From an uncultured Cyclobacteriaceae bacterium (GTDB lineage Bacteria > Bacteroidota > Bacteroidia > Cytophagales > Cyclobacteriaceae): a stretch of DNA of 64,000 nt. Shown one piece after another: positions 43,714-53,114 of the stretch. The stretch spans positions 1 through 64,000 of the forward strand of contig CAKZRQ010000023.1 in the NCBI GenBank assembly GCA_937146645.1, read 5' to 3'. The notes beneath the pieces were generated by a model. That model searched no databases and was not told where the DNA came from. It saw nothing but the letters and a program-made list of their open reading frames with translations. The position numbers and the translations under genes are program-made. The stretch's first letter is position 1; the number at the start of each line of letters is the position of its first letter.

Positions 43714-46700
43714 TTAATCTTGAAGTTTCTCAAACTCAGATTTTATTTCCTCAAAGTCTCTTTGGAGCTCTTCTAACCTCTCATATGCATCCTGTCCCGG
43801 CTTTTGATCAGCTCTTCCAATCATGGAGTACAGGTATCTCGTTTGATCATTTAGCATAGGCTGCATGTACGTTCCTTTCGGAGTAACTACTCGGTAATAA
43901 AGCTCTTCTAACTCCTGCTTTTTGATTTTTACCTGATCACTACTTTGTTCCATTTCAATGGCAGACTCCATTTCTTCCTTTTGCTCATCCATGGCTGCGA
44001 TAAGCTTGCTGATCTCATCTCTAAACTCTTGGATTTCCAGAGCTAACTCTTCTTGAGCAGCTACGTCTTCGTCATTAACCAGAGTTATTCTTGGATCTAA
44101 AATGACCTCAAAAGGTTTCTCCTGTACTTCTCCTTCAGAAATGAGCCTGGCAACATAAGTTCCAGTTGAAACCATTGGTCCATTGCCAGAATAGGCTCTT
44201 TCAGGATTTTTATCCCAACCTCCATGATGTCTCATATTCCATTTGAATCGATTGATCCCTTTCTCATTTGGAAGACCCGATGCAGCTGGAGGATTCCGGA
44301 ATTCGGTGCTCATATCTCGCTCTGTATCCACTTCCTCTTTCTTTTGATTTGGTTCAAAAGCGCGAATGAGATCGCCTCCTTCATCTAAGATTTCTAATCT
44401 CAGGTCATCTGATTTCTCTGAAAGATAAAAGTCGATAGTAGCTCCACTGCCAGGATATTCCGGGCCATTTTTTTCGCTTCTTGCTCCCATCCTGTTTCTG
44501 GTGGCTTCCTGAATATCAAAGAGGGCCAAATTCTCGTTATCAAGATCTGCCAATCCTCTAAGGCTGATTAGGTTATCCATAATCCAAAAACCTCTACCCA
44601 TGGTAGACATCACCAAATCATTCTGATGGACTTTCAAATCTGTAATAGGAGTAACTGGTAAGTTGCTTTGGAAAGCGGACCAGTTTTTACCATCATCCAT
44701 CGAAACGAAAAGTCCGAATTCCGTACCCGCATAAAGAACACCTTCTTTCTCAGGGTCCTCGCGAATTACCCGAGTGGGATAATCTGAAGGAATTCCATTT
44801 TCACCAGTACTTAAGAGTTCCCAGGTTTGACCATAATCTTCTGTTTTATAGATATAGGGGGCGTAATCATTAAGCTGATAACGCAGTACTGCTACATAAG
44901 CTTTCGCTGGGTTATGAGGAGAAGGTTCCACAGCATCCACTCGTCCACCAACCGGCATATCTGGTGTCACATCTTCCCAGTTTTTGCCCCCATCCTTGGT
45001 GACATGGACAGGCCCATCATTCGCACCAACCCAGATTAGACCTTCCTCAAGCTTGGATTCCCGGATGGCATAAATTGTACTGTAATACTCTTCTCCAGTC
45101 ACGTCACGAGTGATTGGAGACCCAGGAACAACCTGCTTATCTGAATCAAATGCAGTCAAATCTGGTGAGATGATCTCCCAAGTTTTTCCATCATCCATCG
45201 TCTTATGTACATACTGGGAAGTATGGTAAACCACATCTGGATTATGGGGAGAAACATGGATTGGAGCCACTCTTTGGAATCTGAATTTTAAGTCTTTTGG
45301 ATTGTGCCCATAGATGTTTGTGGCGCCCACATAATATTGAAGCTCCTGGCCAGTTCTTTTGTCGTAAACTCCAAAACGACCCTTACAATTTGAATAGACG
45401 ATGTTTGGATTTCCTGGCTTTGGGACGGCAGGTCCAGTTTCACATCCACCAGTGTTTAGAATGTAGGAATTACTTCCGGCCTGAACACTAATGGGTGGCA
45501 TGCTTGGAACCGCAACCGTGCTATAATTATCCTGCTGACCGGCATAGAGATAATAGGGATATTGATCATCCACTTCTACCTGATAAAGCTCAGCGGTTGG
45601 CTGATTGAATTGAGTGGACCAGGTTCTACCATTATTGATCGTCACATTGGCCCCACCGTCATTCGCTTGAACCCATATGGTAGTGTCATTTGGATTTATC
45701 CAAATATCATGGTTATCCCCGTGAGGCGTTGAAAGTCTCTCCCAGTTTTTCCCTCCATCATAAGATCTTAAGAATCGTAGAGAGTTGTTGTACACTGTAT
45801 TTGCGTCTAGCGGATTTGCGTAAATGTTGGTGTAGTAGAAAGGACGATTCGTCAGGTTTGGGTTATCTGAAACAAACTCCCAGCTTTCGCCTCGATCATT
45901 TGATCGATAGAGCCCACCCTGTTCTTCAGAGGCTTCAATATTTGCATAAACCACATCCGGATCTGCGGGTGAAACCGCAAAGTCGATTTTACCAGTAAGG
46001 GCGGTAGGAAGTCCATTTTCTAATTTCGTCCAGGATTCACCACCATCGGTAGATTTATACACCCCACCTTCAGTGGACCCCGAGATGATCGTCCAGGGCT
46101 TTCTCTCTCCTCTCCATGCACCGATGTACAATGTATTCGGGTCATCCGGAGCCATTTCCAAATCGGAAACCCCTACGCTATCCGAGTGATAAAACACTTT
46201 ATCCCATGTCTCACCACCATCAACCGTCTTGAAAACACCTCGCTCCTCATTTTTGCCGAAGGCCTGACCGATTGCAGCCACATAAACGACATCAGGATTA
46301 CCAGGATGAATTTCCACAGAACCGATCTGGCCAGTATTTTCTAAGCCGATTAATTCCCAACTCTTACCCTCATCCGTGGACTTGAATACTCCTTTTCCCG
46401 TGATCACATTTGATCTCAGACCATCTGATCCAGTACCAACATAAATGATATTTGGATCCGGCTGGTAAACGGAAATGGCCCCAATGGATGGCGTTGGGAA
46501 ATAGCCGTCAGAAATATTATCCCAAGAATGCCCGAAGTCATCCGTCTTCCAAAGTCCGCCTCCAGTGGCTCCCATGTAAAATGTGTAAGGCTTGGATTCT
46601 ACTCCTTCTACCGCGGTCACCCTTCCTCCGCGCAGTGGTCCTACATTTCGGAAGGAATAGCCATTCAAGAGTTCAGCCATTTCTTGTCCAAATGACAAAG

Positions 46701-46746
46701 CTGCTAATGAACAAAAGAAGATCGAGAGTATGAATTTCTTAAGCAT
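43714..46746 (-). CDS. Exported VPS10/BNR-repeat propeller protein (sortilin-like)
   Basis: A 1010-residue protein with a signal peptide (about 1-20). Residues about 25-700 form two or more beta-propellers with many Asp-box/BNR repeats (S/T-x-D-x-G-x-x-W, for example KSTDEGKSWE, KTVDGGETWD, KSTDGGESWT, VTKDGGKNWED). The start GYSFRNVGPLRGGRVTAV is typical of a large Bacteroidota family often named glycosyl hydrolase. No catalytic sialidase residues are obvious. A coiled-coil-like C-terminal region (about 900-1010) ends the chain. Function unknown; probably binds peptides or glycans at the surface or in the periplasm. Confidence 0.88.
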   Translation of the reverse strand: MLKKFILSIFFCSLAALSFGQEMAELLNGYSFRNVGPLRGGRVTAVEGVESKPYTFYMGATGGGLWKTDDFGHSWDNISDGYFPTPSIGAISVYQPDPNIIYVGTGSDGLRSNVITGKGVFKSTDEGKSWELIGLENTGQIGSVEIHPGNPDVVYVAAIGQAFGKNEERGVFKTVDGGETWDKVFYHSDSVGVSDLEMAPDDPNTLYIGAWRGERKPWTIISGSTEGGVYKSTDGGESWTKLENGLPTALTGKIDFAVSPADPDVVYANIEASEEQGGLYRSNDRGESWEFVSDNPNLTNRPFYYTNIYANPLDANTVYNNSLRFLRSYDGGKNWERLSTPHGDNHDIWINPNDTTIWVQANDGGANVTINNGRTWSTQFNQPTAELYQVEVDDQYPYYLYAGQQDNYSTVAVPSMPPISVQAGSNSYILNTGGCETGPAVPKPGNPNIVYSNCKGRFGVYDKRTGQELQYYVGATNIYGHNPKDLKFRFQRVAPIHVSPHNPDVVYHTSQYVHKTMDDGKTWEIISPDLTAFDSDKQVVPGSPITRDVTGEEYYSTIYAIRESKLEEGLIWVGANDGPVHVTKDGGKNWEDVTPDMPVGGRVDAVEPSPHNPAKAYVAVLRYQLNDYAPYIYKTEDYGQTWELLSTGENGIPSDYPTRVIREDPEKEGVLYAGTEFGLFVSMDDGKNWSAFQSNLPVTPITDLKVHQNDLVMSTMGRGFWIMDNLISLRGLADLDNENLALFDIQEATRNRMGARSEKNGPEYPGSGATIDFYLSEKSDDLRLEILDEGGDLIRAFEPNQKKEEVDTERDMSTEFRNPPAASGLPNEKGINRFKWNMRHHGGWDKNPERAYSGNGPMVSTGTYVARLISEGEVQEKPFEVILDPRITLVNDEDVAAQEELALEIQEFRDEISKLIAAMDEQKEEMESAIEMEQSSDQVKIKKQELEELYYRVVTPKGTYMQPMLNDQTRYLYSMIGRADQKPGQDAYERLEELQRDFEEIKSEFEKLQD

Positions 46747-46895
46747 AAGGTGGTTTTTAAAGGGCAGAAGTTAGTATCAAAAACTCTAAAAACACAAGGC
46801 TTTTGTGCCAAGAGGTTTTTATGGGCCAAATGGGAGAAGAATCCTATTTTTCGTGGGCATTTCTTATTTTAAATGAGCATTAAAATTTCTTCAAA

Positions 46896-47390
46896 ATGAT
46901 CGATGATAACAGAGTACAAGACTTCCATAAAACCTCATTTCAGTTTATCAGTGAGCCATCAGATGTGAATTTCGGAGGTAAGGTTCATGGAGGAATGGTG
47001 ATGAAATGGATTGATCAAGCAGCCTACACCTGTGCAAGAACTTGGGCAGAAAGCTATTGCGTAACTGTTTACGTCGGAGGAATTCGATTTTACAAACCGA
47101 TCAATATTGGCGAAGTCATAAAAATTGATGCGACAGTGATTTACACTGGTAAAACCAGCATTCATATCATGGTGGAGATTTACTCCAGGGGGTTTGAAGA
47201 AAAGGTTTTCGAAAAGAAGACCCACTGCATCATCATCTTTGTATCTGTGGATGATAAAGGTAAACCAAAGCCAGTCAAACCTTGGAAACCCGATACTCCA
47301 CAGGAGAAAAAGTTGGCGGAGTATGCCACAAGGCTAAAAACCTTGAGAGAAACTATTCATAATGAAATGAGACCCTATTTCAACGAGTAG
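46896..47390 (+). CDS. Acyl-CoA thioesterase, hotdog fold (YciA/ACOT type)
   Basis: A 164-residue enzyme. The segment NFGGKVHGGMVMKWIDQAA at about 24-42 holds the usual catalytic Asp and the Gly-rich loop, and YTGKTSIHIMVEIYS the long central helix-to-strand region. It hydrolyses acyl-CoA to free acid and CoA. The chain-length range cannot be inferred. It is convergent with the PQQ dehydrogenase gene, 3 nt apart. Confidence 0.9.
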   Translation: MIDDNRVQDFHKTSFQFISEPSDVNFGGKVHGGMVMKWIDQAAYTCARTWAESYCVTVYVGGIRFYKPINIGEVIKIDATVIYTGKTSIHIMVEIYSRGFEEKVFEKKTHCIIIFVSVDDKGKPKPVKPWKPDTPQEKKLAEYATRLKTLRETIHNEMRPYFNE

Positions 47391-47393
47391 AAA

Positions 47394-49511
47394 TTACTCG
47401 GGAAGGGCAAATGCAACATAGCTATCGCCGCTCGGAGTTCCCTTTCCACCCCCGCATGCTATCACCAGAAACTGCTTTCCATTCATTTCATACATAGCAG
47501 GTGTCGCATGACCAGAAGCCGGCAACTTTGCTTCCCAAAGCTTTGCACCGGTCTCCTTATCAAATGCGCGTATCTTTTCATCCTTGGTAGCCGCAATGAA
47601 TAAAACTCCTCCGGCTGTTACCACTGGACCGCCATAATTTTCAGTACCTGTTGGTTCAAAGCCTATGGCAGAAAGCGAATCAATCTCTCCCAGTGTGACC
47701 TGCCATTTCTTCAAACCCGTATTCATATCGATAGCAGTTAAAAGTCCCCATGGAGGTTTACTTCCGTACAGACCATCCTTTGTGGTCAGGCGTTTATATC
47801 CATCCATGTAGTACCTCGGAAAGAGCTGAGCATTTTCAGACTCTAATTCCTTTTTATCACTTTCCACAGGGGCATTCCCCAAAAGATAATCAGCCAGAAT
47901 CAGTCTATCCTCTTCACTGATATAGTCGAAAGCCGGCATAGCTCCTCTTCCTTTTTTGATCAAAGCTATCAGAGAGTCTCTGGAATACTTTTCCTCCAAG
48001 CCGATGAGCGAAGGGATGGCTGGAGGATTAGCCTTGCGGTCTAAGCCATGACAGTTGCCACAGTAATTGGTATAAATGGATTGACCCAGATTTTCAAACT
48101 TGGCATTTGGGGTCATGCTGATCACCCAAGGGATTTGGTTGGCATTTACGTAGAAAGTCTGTGTTTCTGGATCAAAAGCTGCGCCTCCCCATTCTCCACC
48201 ACCATCCATACCTGGAAAAAGTACAATCGGTTGATCGGGATTAGGTGGGAGCCAGGTATTCCCCATCAAAGCATTAGAAAGCTGATTTTCTATATCCTCG
48301 TTCCACTTGGGATTGAGGTCAATGATATCCTCCTTTTCAAATACCATATTCATAAATGGCTCTGGTAGAGAAGGAATAGGTTGGGTAGGGGAGGTAACTT
48401 CCCCCGGAAGGATGCTCTGTGGAACTTCCACTTCATTAATATCCCAGATGGGTTCACCGGTGGTTCGGTCAAAAACATATGTGTGACCCTGCTTTGAAAT
48501 TTGGGCTATTGCATCAATGACTTTTCCATCCTTTTCAATCGTGATGAGGTTTGGATTTGCCGGAAAGTCACGATCCCAGACATCGTGATGAACAGCCTGA
48601 AAGTGCCAAATTCGTTCTCCTGTTTTGGCGTCTAAAGCCAAAAGAGAATTTGCGAACAGATTATCTCCGTGCCGATAACCTCCATAAAAATCATAGGTGG
48701 CAGAACCAGTTGGCACAAAGACGATTCCTCGGTCCAGGTCTATGGTCATTCCTGCCCAATTATTGGCACCGCCTATCTCTGAAATGTACTCTGAGTCCCA
48801 TGTTTCAAATCCAAATTCCCCTTCATGAGGAATGGTATGGAAAATCCATTCCATTTCCCCAGTGAGGACATTGTAGGCTCGAATATGGCCAGGAGCGGCG
48901 TCTAGACCTTCAGAGAGCCGCATTCCCATTATGATCAGATCTTCATAAATCACTCCGGGGGCATTGGCTACGATCAAAAAATCTTCTCGTTCAGTATCTA
49001 GGTTTTTCCTTAAATCCACCTTGCCATTCTCGCCGAAATCCAGCTTAGGTTCCCCTGTCACTGCGTCCAGCGCCATCAGCCAGTTCCCCGCCCCAAAAAG
49101 AATTCGTTTGTCTGTCCCCTTCTCCCAATAAGTGACTCCTCGATTGGTACCGGCCCAGGAATTTTCACCACCCAGAATCTCAAAAGGATCAAATCTCCAG
49201 ATCTCCTCACCAGTTCCGGCGTCCAGCGCAAAAATATCCAGGCTCGGTGTACTGCCATAAAGCATCCCATTCTTCACGATTGGCTGACATTGAATTTGAC
49301 TTCTTTCAGTAGCATCTCCTGTGCGATAAGTCCAAGCCACTTCAAGCTGGCTTACATTCTCGGTGTTGATTTGGGTCAAGGAAGAATATCTCGAGCCATC
49401 TTCCGGACCACCGTAATGCGACCAATCGGTGTAATCTATTTGCTTAGATTTTTCTGATTGGCAAGCAATAAGGAGTAGTGATCCGAGGAAAAAGAAGATT
49501 CTTGATTTCAT
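47394..49511 (-). CDS. PQQ-dependent dehydrogenase lipoprotein with internal cytochrome c domain
   Basis: A 705-residue lipoprotein (LLIAC, Cys17). The eight-bladed quinoprotein propeller starts HYGGPEDGSRYSSLTQIN. Trp-docking blade repeats are visible (for example GTGEEIWRFDPF, KTGERIWHFQAV, TTGEPIWDIN, ETGAKLWEAKL). A cytochrome c domain lies between late blades: CGNCH near residue 480 with a Met ligand in GAMPAF. The layout is that of quinoprotein glucose/alcohol dehydrogenases, which oxidise a sugar or alcohol in the periplasm and feed the respiratory chain. Substrate unknown. Confidence 0.92.
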   Translation of the reverse strand: MKSRIFFFLGSLLLIACQSEKSKQIDYTDWSHYGGPEDGSRYSSLTQINTENVSQLEVAWTYRTGDATERSQIQCQPIVKNGMLYGSTPSLDIFALDAGTGEEIWRFDPFEILGGENSWAGTNRGVTYWEKGTDKRILFGAGNWLMALDAVTGEPKLDFGENGKVDLRKNLDTEREDFLIVANAPGVIYEDLIIMGMRLSEGLDAAPGHIRAYNVLTGEMEWIFHTIPHEGEFGFETWDSEYISEIGGANNWAGMTIDLDRGIVFVPTGSATYDFYGGYRHGDNLFANSLLALDAKTGERIWHFQAVHHDVWDRDFPANPNLITIEKDGKVIDAIAQISKQGHTYVFDRTTGEPIWDINEVEVPQSILPGEVTSPTQPIPSLPEPFMNMVFEKEDIIDLNPKWNEDIENQLSNALMGNTWLPPNPDQPIVLFPGMDGGGEWGGAAFDPETQTFYVNANQIPWVISMTPNAKFENLGQSIYTNYCGNCHGLDRKANPPAIPSLIGLEEKYSRDSLIALIKKGRGAMPAFDYISEEDRLILADYLLGNAPVESDKKELESENAQLFPRYYMDGYKRLTTKDGLYGSKPPWGLLTAIDMNTGLKKWQVTLGEIDSLSAIGFEPTGTENYGGPVVTAGGVLFIAATKDEKIRAFDKETGAKLWEAKLPASGHATPAMYEMNGKQFLVIACGGGKGTPSGDSYVAFALPE

Positions 49512-49557
49512 GAGAGCAATAGATTCAAGACCATATTACCCCCAAAGGATTTTGAAA

Positions 49558-50382
49558 TCAAGAATTGTAATCGAAATCTAAGGGATCAGGGAATTCGAAC
49601 TCGAAACCCATGTCGGACACTTTCTCAGAAGAAATGAGCCTGAAAGTCTCATGCTTCACTTCAGAATAGGATTTGGGAGGATCAAAGTCTAAATTCTGAA
49701 GGCTCTTATCAATGATGGAATGTTTGGTGGGGTGTTCAGGAGCAACACCGTTAAACACCTCTTCCCAAAGCCCTTCCTCAATAATCCATTGGCAAAGATT
49801 TATGGCATCCGTCTGATGGATGTAATTCACTCGTGCCTCTCCATCTACATTTTCCTTTCCCTGGAAATACTTCGCTAGAGCACGTCCTGCACCCATCAAA
49901 CCACCAAATCGGATAATACTGAGTTCGTAAGCACGCTTCTCAGATATGATTCTTTCAGCTTCGAGGAGGATCTGATTTCCTGCGTTGGACCGGTCTAATT
50001 CATCCTCCTCATCATAAGGTTCTTCTCGTGGTTCATTGGGATAGATGCCGGTGCTTGAAATGAAAATCACCCGCTTGGCTTTGGATTGGTCAATCAGCTT
50101 TTTCAGGAAAGCGAGTTGCTGGTAATAGAAATCAGGTGCCTGAGTTCTGGATTTTGGAGGAATCGTAATTACGCATGTGTCTGTATCAAAGAGTTTATTA
50201 AAGCCTTTACCCGTAGGGTGAGGATTAAGCTTCAGCGTAACCACTGAATAGGCTTCCTGACTGAGCCCCTTTGCTTTGTCATCACTAGTTGTACTGCCGA
50301 TCACATCATAATCTTCAGACGATAACTTTTCTGCTAGTGCTTTGCCCAGCCAACCCAAACCAATGATACTTACCTTTTTCAT
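49558..50382 (-). CDS. NAD(P)-dependent epimerase/dehydratase-like protein (YeeZ type)
   Basis: A 274-residue protein. The N-terminal GLGWLGKALAEKL (about 8-20) is a GxGxxG Rossmann loop. ISSTGIYPN and DRSNAGNQILLEAERI match the extended SDR group, but the usual YxxxK is replaced by this Asn-rich segment, as in YeeZ-like members. Function is not established. A terminator hairpin from the upstream gene ends only about 8 nt before the start codon. Confidence 0.82.
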   Translation of the reverse strand: MKKVSIIGLGWLGKALAEKLSSEDYDVIGSTTSDDKAKGLSQEAYSVVTLKLNPHPTGKGFNKLFDTDTCVITIPPKSRTQAPDFYYQQLAFLKKLIDQSKAKRVIFISSTGIYPNEPREEPYDEEDELDRSNAGNQILLEAERIISEKRAYELSIIRFGGLMGAGRALAKYFQGKENVDGEARVNYIHQTDAINLCQWIIEEGLWEEVFNGVAPEHPTKHSIIDKSLQNLDFDPPKSYSEVKHETFRLISSEKVSDMGFEFEFPDPLDFDYNS

Positions 50383-50388
50383 GTCATA

Positions 50389-50415
50389 TAAAAAAACCTC
50401 CCTGAGGGAGGTTTT
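50389..50415 (-). terminator. Terminator of the fatty acid hydroxylase-like gene
   Basis: AAAACCTCCC (50393-50402) pairs with GGGAGGTTTT (50406-50415) with a 3-nt loop and a T run on the minus strand. It begins 2 nt after the stop of 50418-51044. Confidence 0.88.
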
Positions 50416-50417
50416 AA

Positions 50418-51044
50418 TTAATCTTTCTTAGGCATTGTGCCAAATACGTAATCCCAAATCGGAGTACTTACACCAAAAGCTACATCTGGATCCTTGTAGT
50501 GATGTATCGCATGATTCACCCACAATACCTTGAAGAAATTCTTTGGTGGTTGATAAGCATGCACAATGTAATGCACACCTAAATAGGCCGCATAACCGAA
50601 CAGGAATCCAGGCACAAAATAAAGGGCGTAATCACCCAAAATCAGATTGAATACCAAGTATATTATTGCAGCATAGGCAGCACTCACAAATGGAGGCATG
50701 GCTAATCTGTCTTTATCTTTCGGGTAATCGTGATGCACTCCATGTACATTGTACTGAAGTTTATCTTTAATGGGAGTGTTTGGCTCCATGTGGAAGAAAT
50801 ACTTATGCATTAAATATTCGACCAAGGTAAAAGCCAAAAAGCCAATTGGGAAAAGGGCTAAACCTACATACCAGGTGATTTCCGTGGTGGTTACGGCATA
50901 ATATTCAAGTACCACGCTAATACCCACAAACATGGTAATAGGAATAGAAATATGTGTTCTGGAGATTCGCTCAAGAATGGGATTTTCAAACATTTTGGCT
51001 GAGCCAAAATTATCCGGGCGCTCCAGTCTTCCAATCTTCTTCAT
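50418..51044 (-). CDS. Fatty acid hydroxylase / sterol desaturase family protein
   Basis: A 208-residue membrane enzyme with about four helices. The di-iron histidine clusters are present: HKYFFH near 84-89, HGVHHDYP near 104-111, HYIVH near 161-165 and HAIHHYKD near 183-190. The layout is that of fatty acid 2-hydroxylase-like enzymes rather than the shorter CrtZ carotene hydroxylases. Relevant substrates in Cytophagales could include acyl chains of sulfonolipids, which are often 2-hydroxylated; this link is inference. The start at 51044 gives a first helix after a short polar leader. Confidence 0.85.
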   Translation of the reverse strand: MKKIGRLERPDNFGSAKMFENPILERISRTHISIPITMFVGISVVLEYYAVTTTEITWYVGLALFPIGFLAFTLVEYLMHKYFFHMEPNTPIKDKLQYNVHGVHHDYPKDKDRLAMPPFVSAAYAAIIYLVFNLILGDYALYFVPGFLFGYAAYLGVHYIVHAYQPPKNFFKVLWVNHAIHHYKDPDVAFGVSTPIWDYVFGTMPKKD

Positions 51045-51091
51045 AATCTCAATCCTCTTTAGCTCAGAATAATAGGTTAAAGTTTTCTGTA

Positions 51092-51099
51092 CAAAGATA
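51092..51099 (-). promoter_or_regulatory. Candidate -7 promoter element (minus strand)
   Basis: The minus strand reads TATCTTTG, matching TAnnTTTG, 48 nt before the start of the hydroxylase-like gene. The -33 element is not clear. Confidence 0.45.
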
Positions 51100-51152
51100 T
51101 CTCTTTTTAGATTTTCTGGATAATAAATTGGCTAGAATTAAGCTGTTTTTGA

Positions 51153-52289
51153 TCAGGCTTTGGCCATTACCGATTCAATGGTTTCCTGATAATAAGCAAT
51201 GTATTGAGGTAGAATTTGAGTGATGTCAAACTCTTTAGCTCTAGCTAAGGCATTCATTTTAAACCGGGGAAGATTTTCCTCCGCAAGGATATACTCAGAT
51301 TTTTTGACCATATCCTCAATATCCCCTACCTCACATACGAATCCAGTTTTACCATCAACATTCAGCTCTGGGATTCCTCCGGCATTTGAGCTGATCACTG
51401 GAACTTCGCATGCCATAGCTTCCAGGGCTGCCAGCCCAAAGCTTTCCTTTTCGGATGGCATTAAGAATAAATCTGAAACAGAGAGAACCTCTTCTACTGC
51501 CTCTAATTTCCCTAGGAATCTGACGTCATCGCAAGCTCCCAATTCTCGACAAAGCCGCTCCATCGGATCTCTCTCGGGGCCATCACCCACCAGTAGGAGT
51601 TTTGCTGGAATGGACTTTCTGACCTCGTAAAAAACACGAATTACATCCTCGACTCTTTTTACCTTTCTGAAGTTGGATGTGTGAACCATGAGCTTTTCCC
51701 CATTTGGACAAATAGCCATTTTGAAATGCTCTTTTCTTTGCTTTTTGAAACGATTGAGATCAATGAAATTCGGGATTACCTTAATTGCTTTATTGATATC
51801 AAAGTGCTCCAAAGTCTCTTGCCTCAGGTCTTCAGAGACTGCGGTAACTCCATCAGAATTATTGATGCTGAAGGTAACCACCGGCTCATAGCTTGGATCT
51901 TTTCCAACCAAGGTTATATCAGTACCATGCAGGGTGGTCACCACTGGGATTTCAATGCCTTCTGTTTTTAAAATTTGCTTTGCCATAAAGGCTGCCGAAG
52001 CATGTGGGATGGCATAATGCACATGCAATAAATCAAGGTTCTCATACTTCACCACACTTACCATCTTACTGGCTAAAGCTAGTTCATAAGGTCTATGCTC
52101 GAATAGTGGATAGCTTTTTATATCTACCTCGTGGTAATACAGGTTTTCACTAAAAAAGTCCAACCTTGTGGGTTGTCTGTAAGTAATGAAATGAATCTCG
52201 TGCCCTAACCTGGCTAGTCCGATTCCTAGTTCAGTCGCAACAACACCACTTCCCCCAAAGGTGGGGTAGCAAACTATTCCAATTTTCAT
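51153..52289 (-). CDS. bshA: N-acetyl-alpha-D-glucosaminyl L-malate synthase (bacillithiol synthesis)
   Basis: A 378-residue GT4-type glycosyltransferase. The start at 52289 (MKIGIVCYPTFGGSG) fits the family; the frame to 52316 adds nine residues. BshA features: CYPTFGGSGVVATELG, the HVHYAIPHA segment near 94-102, TLHGTDITLVG, VSEDLRQET, and the donor-binding loop MPSEKESFGLAALEAMAC with the conserved Glu. It joins UDP-GlcNAc to L-malate, the first step of bacillithiol. The other bsh genes are not in the window. Confidence 0.93.
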   Translation of the reverse strand: MKIGIVCYPTFGGSGVVATELGIGLARLGHEIHFITYRQPTRLDFFSENLYYHEVDIKSYPLFEHRPYELALASKMVSVVKYENLDLLHVHYAIPHASAAFMAKQILKTEGIEIPVVTTLHGTDITLVGKDPSYEPVVTFSINNSDGVTAVSEDLRQETLEHFDINKAIKVIPNFIDLNRFKKQRKEHFKMAICPNGEKLMVHTSNFRKVKRVEDVIRVFYEVRKSIPAKLLLVGDGPERDPMERLCRELGACDDVRFLGKLEAVEEVLSVSDLFLMPSEKESFGLAALEAMACEVPVISSNAGGIPELNVDGKTGFVCEVGDIEDMVKKSEYILAEENLPRFKMNALARAKEFDITQILPQYIAYYQETIESVMAKA

Positions 52290-52416
52290 TTTTTTTGAGT
52301 TTACCTTGATCTCCATCCTAACAAATAAGTGGTGTGGGATTGTTCAAAATAAGTTTCTTTTATACGTATAATTTGGAATTTTGATCATTCTTGCGACACA
52401 CGTAGCCCTATGAATT

Positions 52417-53085
52417 CTACTTCTTCTTTTCTTTTATCTGAAAAAGATAAGCTAAAGTCAATTCAAGAGTGGTAAAGTTCATATCAAAAATTCGATCATT
52501 TTTTGAGTCCGGATTGGTGAAATCATAAGAAAATCTAGCCTCGGCACTAAGTGTGCTTTTCCCGAATAACTTAGAAAGTCCTGCTCCCCCTGTTAGACCA
52601 TACATAATCTTGTTAGTATTGTCATCAGCACCCCCAAAGGTCGGAAGTTCAGGAGGACTGGTATCAGAAAATTCTCTTTGGACATCCTCCGCATTGAGCA
52701 AATATCCGAAGTGAGGCCCAAGTTTCAGCTGGAACCGTCCACCTTTGCCAATGTAGAAGCTTGACAATACTGGCACCTTCAGGTAATCCAAATTAGTCTC
52801 GTTGGTTTGAGGGTTATCCTCATCGTCAGTGCTTTGCCGGAATCCTGAAGGTAGGTATTGTACATTTACTTCTATTCCAGCATTCTTAGCATTGAAGTGC
52901 TCAAAAACAAAGGCAAAGGTCGTTCCTCCTAACCCAGGTACCTCAACGTTACTTGTTCCGGCAGTCGGTAGATAGTTGTAATTAGAGGATGCGATTCCAC
53001 CGCGAATACCAATACTGGTCTGCGCTGAAGCAAGACTAATACAGAAGAAAAGAAATAAGCCAAAAACACTCTTTAGCATGCTCAA
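52417..53085 (-). CDS. Outer-membrane beta-barrel protein (PorT/OmpA-barrel type)
   Basis: A 222-residue protein with a signal peptide (about 1-21, ending ASAQ). The mature part is an eight-strand-type barrel (SIGIRGGIASSNYNY, FAFVFEHFNAKNAGIEVNVQYL, FQLKLGPHFGYLL, LELTLAYLF). It follows the MG2/plug gene 53115-55886 by 29 nt on the same strand, the same order as at 31050-34257, so it is probably part of that operon and complex. Function unknown. Confidence 0.85.
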   Translation of the reverse strand: MSMLKSVFGLFLFFCISLASAQTSIGIRGGIASSNYNYLPTAGTSNVEVPGLGGTTFAFVFEHFNAKNAGIEVNVQYLPSGFRQSTDDEDNPQTNETNLDYLKVPVLSSFYIGKGGRFQLKLGPHFGYLLNAEDVQREFSDTSPPELPTFGGADDNTNKIMYGLTGGAGLSKLFGKSTLSAEARFSYDFTNPDSKNDRIFDMNFTTLELTLAYLFQIKEKKK

Positions 53086-53114
53086 AAGTAAGGAAAAGCC
53101 ACGCGCTTGAGTAA

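Noticed and set aside
43714..46746. Calling the BNR/VPS10 protein a sialidase or glycosyl hydrolase
   Set aside because: Asp-box repeats alone are structural; no catalytic residue set of a sialidase was found.
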